Made by a program: the position numbers and the translations under genes. A stretch of 64,000 nucleotides of DNA, from the NCBI GenBank assembly GCA_001683825.1, contig LXTR01000005.1:1-64000 (forward strand). Direction: 5' to 3'. How positions within the stretch are numbered: position 1 is the first letter of the stretch; every line of letters begins with the position of its first letter. Origin of the DNA: Flavobacteriaceae bacterium CP2B (GTDB lineage: Bacteria; Bacteroidota; Bacteroidia; Flavobacteriales; Flavobacteriaceae). Below the pieces are notes generated by a model. It was given only the letters and a program-made list of their open reading frames with translations, had not been told where the DNA came from and did no database searches. Below, in pieces: positions 1-7,873 of this stretch.

Positions 1-348
1 CAATGGACCTGAGTTCATTGCGAAGCTCGCCTCAGAATGGAGCGAGATGCATGGTATAGAGTTTAAATTCATACAACCCGGCAAGCCTACCCAGAATGCA
101 TACATTGAACGATTCAATGGCAGTTACCGCAAAGGGGTATTGGATAAATTCATCTTTGAAGACATAGATCAGGTACGGGAACAGACTCAGATCTGGATGG
201 AGGATTACAATCATTTTAGGCCTCATGACGCCTTAGGCAATCTTCCTCCGATAAAGTATGCTGAATTGAACGCTAGGGATCATTCAGGCCTAAAAGAAAA
301 TATGATTAAATTCGACAATTAAGCAGTTCTAAAAGGGGGTAGCTTACA
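1..348 (+). mobile_element. IS3-family insertion sequence, right end only
   Basis: The left edge of the window holds the end of an IS3-type element: the C-terminal part of its transposase gene and, 26 bases after the stop codon, a probable terminal repeat. Read inward from position 348 this end is TGTAAGCTACCCCCTTTTAG, beginning with the TG usual for IS3 ends. The exact boundary is inferred, because the left end and target duplication lie outside the window. The element interrupts the 3' end of the neighbouring ATPase gene. Confidence 0.7.
2..322 (+). CDS. IS3-family transposase (OrfB), C-terminal part
   Basis: This is the last 106 residues of a DDE integrase-core transposase that cuts and joins IS ends. 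The reading frame enters from the left edge ([13 protein letters not shown]), so the start and the first catalytic Asp are missing. The stretch [14 protein letters not shown] carries the last catalytic Glu followed seven residues later by Arg, as in IS3 family enzymes. The final [19 protein letters not shown] is the normal family ending. The stop at 320-322 lies just inside the inferred right terminal repeat, so this end of the gene is intact. Whether the element is still active cannot be judged from the window. Confidence 0.9.
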   Translation, partial: NGPEFIAKLASEWSEMHGIEFKFIQPGKPTQNAYIERFNGSYRKGVLDKFIFEDIDQVREQTQIWMEDYNHFRPHDALGNLPPIKYAELNARDHSGLKENMIKFDN

Positions 349-1484
349 GGACCTTCAATGCCTAATGCTAAGGCAAATGGTTTTTTCCAATCTGGTCCCG
401 TTGTGTCAACTTTAATGGTCTCTCTCAGTTTTCGCTTCTCAATTCTTCTTTCTAAAAGAATATTAGAAGTAGGGTCATCAAGGCTTGACAATAGAAATGG
501 ACTATGAGTAGTTGTAATAATCTGAATTTTAAACTCCGTAGCTAAGTCTTGAAGCAATTTTCCAAATTCAGCTTGTGCTGAAGGGTGTAAGAAACTTTCA
601 GGTTCTTCGATTAAAACAATAGGTGCAATTTTCCTTGTGGATTCAGAAGTCTCGAGAAATTTCTTGGCATTGAAAAGGCTTTTCAAAATGAGTGTTCTAT
701 TCTTAGTTCCGCTTCCCCAACCGTCCAATGGAATATCGAAATCCTTTTCTCCTAATGATATTTCATAAGGTACTTTTTCAAAACTAAACCCTGGCACTGT
801 GAGATTTATATCATATTTTTCATTTAGACGTCCAATTAAGTCAGTCAGGTCTCTCTTGTGTCGTTCTGATATTTTTTTGAACTCTTTTTGAAGTATAACA
901 CTTTTCTTTTTTATTGCTTCACGTTCTTCTGCAGAGAAGTCATCATAAAAGCCATGATATCGTCCGTAAGTCCTTCTCGTTTGTGTTGAATCATGGAAAA
1001 TTAGGGTTTTTGAATTCCGAATTTTTGAGATTATCTCTCTTGAGTTATAGTCGTTAAAAGTGATTCCATCGAACTCAACTGAAATGTCAGGGTTGTTTTT
1101 CTCTTCAAGAAATGCAATCGAAACTTTTAATAGATATTCATCTTTTGTGTTGTCAAATTCGGAGCTTTCGGATTTAGCAAATGTTTCTACATACTTTATC
1201 AAACCCGAGTCAAATTCTGCAAAAAATCGTATGTGCAAGCAAAATCTTATTGGTTCGTTCTTTGTCTCTTTCCAAATAGTATAATCTTCTTTATGCGAAA
1301 TTTCCATTTCGTTTATGTCGTCAAAGGGTCCGACTTCATAACCAAGAATATTTTTCAGAGTATTAAGTAAACTCGACTTACCTGCATTGTTCTTACCACA
1401 AATAGCAGTGTAAAATGTATTTATAGAAATGTCTAAGTTTTCTAATGTCTTGTAGTTTGAAATTATGACCCTTTCAAGTTTCAT
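306..1484 (-). CDS. OLD-family-like AAA ATPase, C-terminus cut off by the IS
   Basis: This is an SMC/RecF-like ATPase of the OLD (overcoming lysogenization defect) type, a group often found in phage defence or DNA repair. It has an N-terminal Walker [10 protein letters not shown] (residues 30-38), a Walker B with catalytic Glu, [12 protein letters not shown] (about 290-301), and the [12 protein letters not shown] switch (324-335). OLD proteins normally continue into a TOPRIM nuclease domain. Here the native sequence stops near residue 379 and the last 13 codons are read out of the IS terminal repeat. The nuclease part is therefore missing and the protein is probably inactive or ATPase-only. 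AT-rich coding unlike most neighbours suggests transfer. An ancestor without a TOPRIM domain cannot be excluded. Confidence 0.8.
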   Translation of the reverse strand: MKLERVIISNYKTLENLDISINTFYTAICGKNNAGKSSLLNTLKNILGYEVGPFDDINEMEISHKEDYTIWKETKNEPIRFCLHIRFFAEFDSGLIKYVETFAKSESSEFDNTKDEYLLKVSIAFLEEKNNPDISVEFDGITFNDYNSREIISKIRNSKTLIFHDSTQTRRTYGRYHGFYDDFSAEEREAIKKKSVILQKEFKKISERHKRDLTDLIGRLNEKYDINLTVPGFSFEKVPYEISLGEKDFDIPLDGWGSGTKNRTLILKSLFNAKKFLETSESTRKIAPIVLIEEPESFLHPSAQAEFGKLLQDLATEFKIQIITTTHSPFLLSSLDDPTSNILLERRIEKRKLRETIKVDTTGPDWKKPFALALGIEGPVSYPLLELLNCRI

Positions 1485-1757
1485 ATTGTTCTTTCTTTAA
1501 GTGGCTTACAACTTGTAATAATAATACTTAGTTACATATATAGCCCTCCCCCTATCCCGGATATACGGGCCTGTGGGACACCGCTTCGCATTGACCAATA
1601 TTATTAAATCTAAGGGGTCCCAATAAACAAAAGGGAGCCTCCAAAGTAGTAAAAAGGACATAAGGGTCTTTAATGAAAAACCATCGTTTTGATAGGGTTT
1701 TTCTATAGTGGGGTGATGAGGCGGTGATGGTTATTGTGTTCCCAATAGGCGAAACAG

Positions 1758-2480
1758 TTACTCCTCAAAAAAGAATTCATGAATCCTGATGATATCGCCT
1801 CGTCCCATTTGAATCAAATCCATGGTTTCCTTTAAATAAATCCCCAGGGAACGCTCATTGTATATAAACTTCATGTCGGGGGAATAATCGGTCACCAGGT
1901 ACATGTCGCCGTCTATCTTGTAAAAATCTATGTCCCCTTCGTTCTTTGCCTTTATTCCCCTATTTACCACTTTTCCTTCCCTGAGCACGTTCTTCAGGGT
2001 TGCTTCATTGGTTTCACCTGAAGCCACTTTAGAATATGCCACCATCATTTTCATCCATTCGTCACTATCCACCAAATGCCACCTTACCTTATTGAAATCA
2101 ATGCCATATTCATTGATCCAGCCAAAACTCGTAAAACCAAACAACACCAGCTTTTTTCCTGGTTCCGGTTCGTCCCCATGGATCTCGAATTCCCTTATTT
2201 TGAAGGTAATTACCGAGGTGGCCGACATATCCTTCAGTTTCTTTCCATCAAAATCAAGCGTTTTTAAAGAAAATTTGTCGAACTCCGGATGATGGGTCAA
2301 AAACCATTCAGTCGCGGTAAGCTCCGCCTGTTCCTTCATCTGTTCAACCGCTGCAATACCGGCCCCAATCGCCATAAGCCCCCCGGCAACAGCAGCAATG
2401 GCGGCCCCGTCGTCCTGGGCCTGTGCATTTTTCGGCATCAATAAAATGATCGTTAAAAGAAGCAGGATTGTTTGTCTCAT
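1758..2480 (-). CDS. Secreted protein of unknown function
   Basis: A 240-residue protein that I do not recognise. It begins with a clear Sec signal peptide (hydrophobic LLLLTIILLMP, then NAQAQ for cleavage near residue 21), followed by a glycine/alanine-rich hydrophobic segment (about 25-45) that could be a membrane or insertion segment. The rest is a soluble mixed-charge region. There are no cysteines typical of a lipobox. It stands alone, with more than 250 bases free on each side, next to IS and repeat material, so it looks like an accessory gene. The start is the first Met, directly before the signal peptide. Confidence 0.75.
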   Translation of the reverse strand: MRQTILLLLTIILLMPKNAQAQDDGAAIAAVAGGLMAIGAGIAAVEQMKEQAELTATEWFLTHHPEFDKFSLKTLDFDGKKLKDMSATSVITFKIREFEIHGDEPEPGKKLVLFGFTSFGWINEYGIDFNKVRWHLVDSDEWMKMMVAYSKVASGETNEATLKNVLREGKVVNRGIKAKNEGDIDFYKIDGDMYLVTDYSPDMKFIYNERSLGIYLKETMDLIQMGRGDIIRIHEFFFEE

Positions 2481-2750
2481 CTTTATGTTAATTTTGATTC
2501 GACCATATTGTGCATAATAACCACGCGCATGCTCTATACTTCACAGCAGCCTGAGTAAAGGCCTGCCATGCACTACCCTACATGTTCAGCACATGCCCTG
2601 ATTAAACATTGGAAACGCCCAAAAGTAACCAAATGGCTATATACCCAGGTTGAGGAAAACCGTAATGGCTTTCGGGTTCTTAGAGGGTGATACCGTAGTG
2701 CAGTGATGCGGTTATGAAGCTATACGGAAGGGCGTAGGGAACCTGGGACA

Positions 2751-2795
2751 GCACCGGGTTTTTTTGGTGGGGCCTCTTAACCCCGCCCCGGATTC
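2751..2795 (-). repeat. Dispersed GC-rich repeat B, copy 1 (inverted)
   Basis: Read on the minus strand this matches 4371-4410 over about 40 bases with a few changes. Shared blocks are TCCGGGGCGG, AGAGGCCCCACCAAAAA and CCC. The two copies face each other across the metallo-beta-lactamase gene. The core GGGG-TTAAGAGG-CCCC can form a small hairpin. Confidence 0.65.
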
Positions 2796-3120
2796 AAGGT
2801 ACTACCCCAAAACGAAAAAACCTTGCAGGGAAGTGTCCCTGTTAACGGCTATGGGGTTATGTGGTTATGGGGGGCAGGGGTTGTTCGCTAGAGCTACCGG
2901 GGTTTCCGGAAACAGGCGTTCACGGGCCATACAGCAACCTGTATTCCCTGTTTGCTTCTTGCAGGCAGTAGCACTAAATTGTCTCCGGGAGGGGCAGGAA
3001 GCCCCCATAGTAGTACCCACGCCATCTTCGCAGCTGGCACTCGCCTGCGCCCCTTTTTTCGGGGGGAGAATTGCCCCCTAATTCAATACCCCCCAACGCC
3101 CGTCCCGACTTACCTCCATG

Positions 3121-3145
3121 TGGCCCCTGCTGGTTTTTTGCAGTA
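3121..3145 (+). repeat. Dispersed repeat A, copy 1
   Basis: The block CCCCTGCTGGTTTTTTGCAG and the following TA recur at 4251-4272 in the same orientation. After a diverged stretch both copies run into a GC-rich GGGGCGGGG block. The repeat can form a weak CTGC/GCAG hairpin around the T-run. This is a repeat of unknown nature, not coding. Confidence 0.7.
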
Positions 3146-3255
3146 TGGAAGCTTATCTTGATAGCGGGGCGGGGGGGAAGCCCCCCGCGTGAAACGTCGT
3201 TGCCCGGAACGAGCTCCCGGCACCATGACGCAGGTAGCCACCGTAGCCGCGCGCT

Positions 3256-3285
3256 CCCGGGCTTAATCCCGGGGTTGTCAACCCC
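3256..3285. repeat. Tandem palindromes at the 3' end of the beta-lactamase gene
   Basis: Two adjoining perfect inverted repeats: CCCGGG-cttaat-CCCGGG (3256-3273) and GGGGTT-gtc-AACCCC (3271-3285). They touch the stop codon of the metallo-beta-lactamase gene. They could fold in its mRNA, but no T-run follows on the minus strand, so a simple intrinsic terminator is not supported. Confidence 0.5.
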
Positions 3286-4019
3286 TACTCGGTTTCAAAA
3301 AGTTGTATGGTGTAGTCCAGGAGTTCCATGCCCCCGTGTTCCCCGTGTCCCGGTACCACGGTCTTCACCCCCGGAAATGCGCTTTTGACCTGCCGTACCG
3401 TGCTGGCCCATTCGGCCGTATTGGCGTCGGCAAGGTTCCCTTTCCCCGCATTCCGTTCCTTGACCAGGCAGCCCCCGAACAACGCTGCTTCCCCGGGGAG
3501 GTAACCAATGATGTTATCCCGGGTATGCCCTTCCCCAAAAAACCGGCCAATGGCCGTGGCCTTGCCCACCTTCAATTCGATCTGTTGGTCAAACCCGCGC
3601 TCCGGTACCGCCTGCTGCTGCTCCCTGGCAAGGGCGATGGTGGAATTTGATGCATAAGACGCTATCCCGCGCTTATGGAACTCCTTTAACCCCCCCAGGC
3701 AATCGATGTGGAAATGCGTCACGATAACGGCGTTCACCTGCTTGTTTTGCGTGTTTTGTAACCAGTCTATCAATTCCGAGGCCGCCTGATCGTTCGTCGG
3801 GGTGTCATAGACGATGGATTCGTCCCCGTTCCAATAGACCATCCCATTGCAGGGTACCTTTCCATACGTCTCCGTTTCCAGATAGGAGATGTGCTTATAA
3901 ATACCCACCCCGATACGTTCTATTTGCAACGATTCGGAAACATACCCGTCCGGTTGGGGTTCCTGTGCCCTGCATCCAGGCAGCAGCAATACGATAAAGA
4001 GGTATAACGCGTGTTTCAT
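3285..4019 (-). CDS. Subclass B1 metallo-beta-lactamase, lipoprotein
   Basis: This enzyme hydrolyses beta-lactams, usually including carbapenems, with two zinc ions. All B1 ligands are present: HFHID (H102, H104, D106) and H165 in GEGHTRDN, then C184 in FGGCLVK and H225 in VPGHG. The Lys three residues after the Cys, which holds the substrate carboxylate in B1 enzymes, is also there. The 244-residue length is normal for B1. The signal peptide ends in LLLPGC, a lipobox, so membrane anchoring is predicted. The gene stands alone amid GC-rich repeats, with no IS or integron touching it, as expected for the resident enzymes of Flavobacteriaceae. Substrate range cannot be told from sequence. Confidence 0.92.
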   Translation of the reverse strand: MKHALYLFIVLLLPGCRAQEPQPDGYVSESLQIERIGVGIYKHISYLETETYGKVPCNGMVYWNGDESIVYDTPTNDQAASELIDWLQNTQNKQVNAVIVTHFHIDCLGGLKEFHKRGIASYASNSTIALAREQQQAVPERGFDQQIELKVGKATAIGRFFGEGHTRDNIIGYLPGEAALFGGCLVKERNAGKGNLADANTAEWASTVRQVKSAFPGVKTVVPGHGEHGGMELLDYTIQLFETE

Positions 4020-4134
4020 AGGTGTTTATAAAATCCCTGATGTCCTGCCAGAAAACACCACGGCATCACCGCCCCATCCATTGTAACCCGCGGTTGTCTG
4101 TGGCGGTTGTTTTCCAGGAAACAAAAGGCCTCCT

Positions 4135-4142
4135 CAAAAGTA
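4135..4142 (-). promoter_or_regulatory. Candidate -7 promoter element of the beta-lactamase gene
   Basis: On the minus strand this reads TACTTTTG, an exact match to the Bacteroidota -7 consensus TAnnTTTG. It would give a leader of roughly 110 bases before the ATG at 4019. No clear TTTG -33 box is seen at the expected distance, so this is a candidate only. Confidence 0.4.
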
Positions 4143-4250
4143 ACGAAAAGCGGTTGTATTTTGGCGGGAGGGTTCCCGGGATTTTTCACATGGTTTTCCG
4201 GGAAATCGGCGCCGGTGTATAGTTTACCGGGACTATTTGCCTGTGGTGGC

Positions 4251-4272
4251 CCCCTGCTGGTTTTTTGCAGTA
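4251..4272 (+). repeat. Dispersed repeat A, copy 2
   Basis: Identical over 22 bases to the block at 3124-3145 and in the same orientation. It runs on into a related GGGGCGGGG block, which here is part of the perfect hairpin at 4294-4317. Confidence 0.7.
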
Positions 4273-4293
4273 AAGCAGGTTAGCTTGCAACCG

Positions 4294-4317
4294 GGGCGGG
4301 GTTGCTTAACCCCGCCC
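4294..4317. repeat. Perfect GC-rich hairpin
   Basis: GGGCGGGGTT, loop GCTT, AACCCCGCCC: a perfect 10-base stem. No T-run follows on either strand and no gene ends here, so it is better described as a palindromic repeat unit than a terminator. Confidence 0.6.
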
Positions 4318-4370
4318 GCCCAACCACGGCATTGCCGTCTCACGCTATCAAAGTGCCATTATACCCCCGC

Positions 4371-4410
4371 TCCGGGGCGGCCTTGAGAGGCCCCACCAAA
4401 AACCCAGCGC
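4371..4410 (+). repeat. Dispersed GC-rich repeat B, copy 2
   Basis: This matches the reverse complement of 2751-2795, with shared blocks TCCGGGGCGG and AGAGGCCCCACCAAAAA. It lies in the leader region of the aminotransferase gene. Confidence 0.65.
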
Positions 4411-4652
4411 CAAGGCAATTTCCTGCTACCATCCGCATTGCCGCAAAACGGATTAATCGTTCCACGGCAACACTTCAAGGTTGCTTCGTCCTAAGGCCAT
4501 ATCTTGAGCCTTGGGTGGGGTTAAGCTATCCCCCCATCCCCTGCCATTCGATGCCGGTCCCGTCCACCTTACGTGACACTGCAACCCTCCTTAACAACCC
4601 CACCCTATACCAGCTTCTCCGCTTTCGCCTCCATGCAAAATTCCGTACTTTT

Positions 4653-5825
4653 ATGGGCAATGCTAAAACAACGCCCTTGATCACCCTGCCCCCCTCCAAA
4701 CTCCCCAACCTGCCGGAGTCCATCTTCTCCACCATGAACCAGGTGGCCCTGCAAAACAACGCCCTCAACCTGGCCCAGGGTTTCCCGGATTTCCCGGCAG
4801 ACCCGCGGCTCATCGCCTACCTCAACGAGGCCATGAAAGCCGGCTACAACCAGTACGCCCCCATGGCGGGGATCTATTCCCTGAGGGAAGCCATTGCCGA
4901 AAAAATCCAGAACCTCTACAAAGCCTCCTATAACCCTGAGAAGGAAATCACCCTTACCGTGGGCGCCACCCAGGCCATCTATACGGCGATCACCGCCATG
5001 GTGCACCCCGGGGACGAGGTCATCGTCTTTAAACCGGCCTACGATTGCTATGAACCCACGGTAAAAGCGGCCGGTGGCACCGTGGTGCCCCTGCAGATGG
5101 AAGGCAAACACTTTAAGATAAACTGGGAGGCCTTCCGCAAGGCCTTAGGCCCAAAGACCCGCATGGTGGTCATCAATTCCCCCCACAACCCCAGCGGGAC
5201 GGTCCTCACAGACGAGGACATGGAAGAACTGGAAAACAGCCTGGCCGGCACGGATGTGATGGTGCTGAGCGACGAAGCCTACGAACACCTGGTGTTTGAC
5301 GGGCAGCCCCTTCGCTCCGTGGCCCGCTACCCCGCCCTGGCCGAACGCAGCTTCCTCTGCGCCTCCTTTGGCAAGACCTTCCACGCCACCGGCTGGAAAA
5401 TGGGCTATTGCGCCGCCCCGGCAGCCCTGATGAAAGAATTCCTTAAAATCCATGAATTTGCGGTATTTGCCGTACACCACCCTACCCAAAGGGCCCTGTC
5501 CAAATACCTGAAAGAGCCGGAGCACTATCTGAACCTGCCGGGATTCTTCCAGCAAAAGCGGGATACCTTCCTGCAGTCCATACAGGGGTCGCGCTTTCGC
5601 TATACCCCCGCCCAGGGCACCTATTTCCAGATCCTGGAGTACGATACCATCACGGACGAGCCCGATGTGGAATTCGCCAAACGCCTGGCCGCCGAATTCG
5701 GGATCGCGGGCATCCCCATCTCAGTCTTCAACCTCAACCAACAGGACAACCGCCAGCTGCGCTTCTGCTTTGCCAAAAAAGACGAGACCCTGCAACAGGC
5801 GGGCGAAATCCTCTCCCGGGTCTAA
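4653..5825 (+). CDS. PLP-dependent aminotransferase (methionine aminotransferase type)
   Basis: A fold-type I class I/II aminotransferase, probably of the methionine/kynurenine group (YbdL-like), moving an amino group to a 2-oxo acid in the cytosol. It shows NLAQGFPDFP near the N-terminus, NSPHNPSG, then DEAYEHLVFDG and the PLP-lysine context SFGKTFHATGWKMGY. The start at 4653 (MGNAKTTPLI) gives 390 residues and an N-terminus like the family. The upstream open frame is repeat-derived and was not used. It overlaps the stop of the convergent serine hydrolase gene by four bases. Exact substrate preference is inferred only from overall resemblance. Confidence 0.85.
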   Translation: MGNAKTTPLITLPPSKLPNLPESIFSTMNQVALQNNALNLAQGFPDFPADPRLIAYLNEAMKAGYNQYAPMAGIYSLREAIAEKIQNLYKASYNPEKEITLTVGATQAIYTAITAMVHPGDEVIVFKPAYDCYEPTVKAAGGTVVPLQMEGKHFKINWEAFRKALGPKTRMVVINSPHNPSGTVLTDEDMEELENSLAGTDVMVLSDEAYEHLVFDGQPLRSVARYPALAERSFLCASFGKTFHATGWKMGYCAAPAALMKEFLKIHEFAVFAVHHPTQRALSKYLKEPEHYLNLPGFFQQKRDTFLQSIQGSRFRYTPAQGTYFQILEYDTITDEPDVEFAKRLAAEFGIAGIPISVFNLNQQDNRQLRFCFAKKDETLQQAGEILSRV

Positions 5826-6979
5826 TCCATGGCTTCGTACACCTGCTTCACCAGTGCCCCTATTTTGGAGGGCTCCAGCCAGCGGGTCACCAAAACCCAG
5901 TTTTTTTCCGTATCGATGACGATGAAGTTCCCCCCGAAACCGGCCGCGTAAAACAGGTGCTCCGGCAATCCTTCCCAATGCTCCTCGCCCTTCCGGTTGA
6001 GCCACCACATGTAGCCGTAATTGGGGTTGGGAACCGAGGGGGCGGTCGCCTGCCGGATCCAGGCTTCGCTGAGCAGGCGCTCACCCTTCCAAACCCCTTG
6101 GTTCATGAACAGGAGCCCGAATCGGGCCATATCGGCTGCCGAGATAAAGATGCCGGCGCCGGAATGCCCGCCCCCCGTGACCGATTTCGTCATCACCCCG
6201 TCAATCTCGGTCCAGGCATGGTCATACCCGTGCCAGCGCCAGGTGGAAGAGGCCCCAATCCTGTCCATGATCTGCTCCTTGAGGACCATGGGCAGGGGTT
6301 TGCGCCACAGGTGGGTAAGCGCATACGCCAAAACGTTGACCCGTACATCGTTGTATTCCATCACCGTGCCCGGTTCGTGCAACGTCCGGTATTTCCAGTC
6401 GTCCAGCCCGCCCTCGCGCGGTGGGCGGTCCGCCCAGTCTTTCCCTCCCCACAACTCGCCGCTCCAGTCGGAATTCTGCTGCAGCAGGTGCTCCCAGGTA
6501 ATCTTGCTGTTGTGCTCGCCCCCAAAGGTCCCGTCCCAAACATATCGGTCCACGGGGTCTTCCACAGAGGCGATCCAGCCCTGGTCCACCGCCAGCCCCG
6601 CCATGGTCGACAAGAAGCTTTTGGTTACGCTGAAGGTCATGTCTACCCGCCGGGTATCGCCCCATTCTTTGACCAGGTAGCCATCTTTCAAAAGCATCCC
6701 CGCAGGGCCGCCGCGCTTTTTGGTGGGGCCCAGGATCTCGTGAAAAGGTTCCCGCTCAAATCCCTTCAGGATGGCGATCCGCAGGTCGCGGGAGCCAGAG
6801 TATTCGTTTGCCTGCGCAAATGCGACAGCCTGCTCCAGGTCATTGGCGTTTATGCCTGCTTCCGCCGGGGTCCGTGTTTCCCACAGGCCGGACCGGTCGG
6901 GAAAATACGGGGTGGTTTGGGCGCCGGCGCCTGTGGGCCCGGCCAAAAGCAACAAGAGGAAAAAGCAATATTTGTTCAT
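5822..6979 (-). CDS. Serine hydrolase of the beta-lactamase (class C/PBP) fold, exported
   Basis: A 385-residue exported hydrolase with a signal peptide (LLLLLAGPTGAGAQ). The catalytic SxxK is SVTK in DMTFSVTKSFLS. The second motif is EYNDVRVNVLAYAL, the variant seen in 6-aminohexanoate-dimer-hydrolase-like proteins, and a late GGGHSGAGIFIS stands where the KTG-type motif lies. Such proteins act as esterases, peptidases or amidases in the periplasm. A role as a true beta-lactamase is not supported. It converges with the aminotransferase gene and lies 15 bases after it a GNAT gene starts its own transcript upstream, so the two leftward genes may be cotranscribed. Confidence 0.82.
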   Translation of the reverse strand: MNKYCFFLLLLLAGPTGAGAQTTPYFPDRSGLWETRTPAEAGINANDLEQAVAFAQANEYSGSRDLRIAILKGFEREPFHEILGPTKKRGGPAGMLLKDGYLVKEWGDTRRVDMTFSVTKSFLSTMAGLAVDQGWIASVEDPVDRYVWDGTFGGEHNSKITWEHLLQQNSDWSGELWGGKDWADRPPREGGLDDWKYRTLHEPGTVMEYNDVRVNVLAYALTHLWRKPLPMVLKEQIMDRIGASSTWRWHGYDHAWTEIDGVMTKSVTGGGHSGAGIFISAADMARFGLLFMNQGVWKGERLLSEAWIRQATAPSVPNPNYGYMWWLNRKGEEHWEGLPEHLFYAAGFGGNFIVIDTEKNWVLVTRWLEPSKIGALVKQVYEAMD

Positions 6980-6994
6980 AGGAAGGAAAATTCG

Positions 6995-7525
6995 TTAGGT
7001 GTCCAAGGTACCCAAATCCAGCCGCATAAGCCAATCGGTTTGTCTATCTTTTCCGATATAGTAGGGGTGGGTCCCAAATTTGGTGAAACCGGCCTTTTCA
7101 TAAAACCGGATCGCCCCGGTATTCTCCTCCCATACCCCCAGCCATACATAGGTTTTGCCCTTTTCCCGCCCGATGTCGAGTACCTGCTGCAGCATCCACT
7201 TCCCTATCTGCTTCCCCTGCTGTCCCCGGACCACATAGATGCGTTCCAGTTCCAGGCCATCTGCCTCCCGGATATCGGTCTGGGCGGAAGCCTCATTCAG
7301 CTTAAAATAACCCACCAGGGCCTGGCCGTCAAAAACAAAATAGAAGTGTGAATGGGGGTTCTCCAGTTCCTTCAGGAGCTGCTGTGGGTGAAAGGCTGTG
7401 GAGAGGTAGTGTTCAAAGTCTTCGGGGTTGTTCTGCGATGCAAAGGCGTGGATAAACGTGGTCCTGGAGATCCGGGCGAGCCGGTCCAGGTCAGCAGTGC
7501 CGCACTGATGCAATAAAAGCCCCAT
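6995..7525 (-). CDS. GNAT-family N-acetyltransferase
   Basis: A 176-residue acetyltransferase using acetyl-CoA. The GNAT core is clear: ELERIYVVRGQQGKQIGKWML (acetyl-CoA P-loop of the R/Q-x-x-G-x-G/A type, about residues 92-112) and the C-terminal WEENTGAIRFYEKAGFTKFG typical of motif B. The sequence resembles the PaiA-type polyamine/small-molecule acetyltransferases, but the substrate is unknown. It ends 15 bases before the serine hydrolase start and is probably in one transcript with it. Confidence 0.85.
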   Translation of the reverse strand: MGLLLHQCGTADLDRLARISRTTFIHAFASQNNPEDFEHYLSTAFHPQQLLKELENPHSHFYFVFDGQALVGYFKLNEASAQTDIREADGLELERIYVVRGQQGKQIGKWMLQQVLDIGREKGKTYVWLGVWEENTGAIRFYEKAGFTKFGTHPYYIGKDRQTDWLMRLDLGTLDT

Positions 7526-7554
7526 TAGGAAGAAGTTTCCAGAGGTATAAAAAT

Positions 7555-7594
7555 AAAAAAAGGAGCAGAACTTAGGCGTTTTGCTCCTTTTTTA
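7555..7594 (-). terminator. Rho-independent terminator
   Basis: A-rich arm AAAAAAAGGAGCAGAAC pairs with GTTTTGCTCCTTTTTT across a short loop. The stem is followed by T's on both strands, so it can end transcripts arriving from either side. It lies downstream of the CoA-transferase genes and of the small open frame at 7609-7716. Confidence 0.75.
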
Positions 7595-7608
7595 AACTTT
7601 CAGTCCGT

Positions 7609-7716
7609 CTATAACATGAAAAGTTTTCTGGCCAGAATGAGGACCCCCCTGAAAAATTCATTGTGATAGACCTGAATTTCCTTTTCGGGTTTCCTCTGGT
7701 TCAACTGAGACTCCAT
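7609..7716 (-). CDS. Possible 35-residue small protein
   Basis: An ATG-to-TAG frame between the CoA-transferase genes and the terminator at 7555-7594. The predicted peptide has a charged N-terminal half (QRKPEKEIQ) and a hydrophobic/basic end (GVLILARKLFML) that could sit at the membrane. Its stop lies just before the terminator, as for a real short transcript. No family is recognised and no strong ribosome binding site is visible, so it is tentative. Confidence 0.35.
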   Translation of the reverse strand: MESQLNQRKPEKEIQVYHNEFFRGVLILARKLFML

Positions 7717-7873
7717 AGCACTGGGTATTTAGGGTTAACTTGGGGATTAATAATTCTCTTTGCAAGATATTGTAAAACTTGATAAATCCCAGAATATTGT
7801 TGTGAATTCTCGCTTTTTCGTTGTGAATTTTTTGAGCCGGGCAAAAATAATCGATGAACGGTATTCCTGGCCC

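Larger units (their letters stand above)
2481..3284. other. Gene-free, GC-rich repeat-bearing interval
   Basis: About 800 bases without a convincing gene. The open frames here are low-complexity by-products of GC-rich DNA and show no domain or signal. The interval holds one copy of each of two dispersed repeats (2751-2795 and 3121-3145) and several short perfect palindromes near its right end. It may be the remains of degraded mobile DNA. No tRNA or recognisable RNA was seen. Confidence 0.6.
4020..4652. other. Gene-free, repeat-rich interval
   Basis: About 630 bases between the beta-lactamase and aminotransferase starts. An open frame continues upstream of the aminotransferase start into this region, but its translation is arginine/proline-rich noise. 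The interval holds a likely beta-lactamase promoter element (4135-4142), second copies of repeats A and B, and a perfect hairpin at 4294-4317. Confidence 0.6.
7526..7873. other. Interval with a bidirectional hairpin and a possible tiny gene
   Basis: About 350 bases between the acetyltransferase and CoA-transferase genes. It holds a strong hairpin at 7555-7594 and a 35-codon open frame at 7609-7716. Nothing else was recognised. Confidence 0.55.

Noticed and set aside
1480-1520. TGTAAGC on the minus strand upstream of the ATPase, resembling the IS end
   Set aside because: Only about ten bases match and they are in the same rather than the opposite orientation, so a second IS end is not supported.
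2764-3388. Overlapping frames of about 105 codons on the plus strand
   Set aside because: They have low-complexity translations without motifs, are driven by GC-rich repeats, and partly overlap the beta-lactamase gene.
2761-4410. CRISPR array
   Set aside because: The repeats are few, differ in orientation and spacing, and no cas gene is present.
4302-4652. N-terminal extension of the aminotransferase frame
   Set aside because: The 117 extra residues are Pro/Arg-rich and come from repeat DNA, while relatives begin near the Met at 4653.
4646-4653. TACTTTTA as a promoter of the aminotransferase
   Set aside because: It overlaps the start codon itself, so transcription would begin after the ATG.
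5957-7351. 464-codon frame antisense to the serine hydrolase and GNAT genes
   Set aside because: It is a mirror frame of two well-supported genes and shows no family features of its own.
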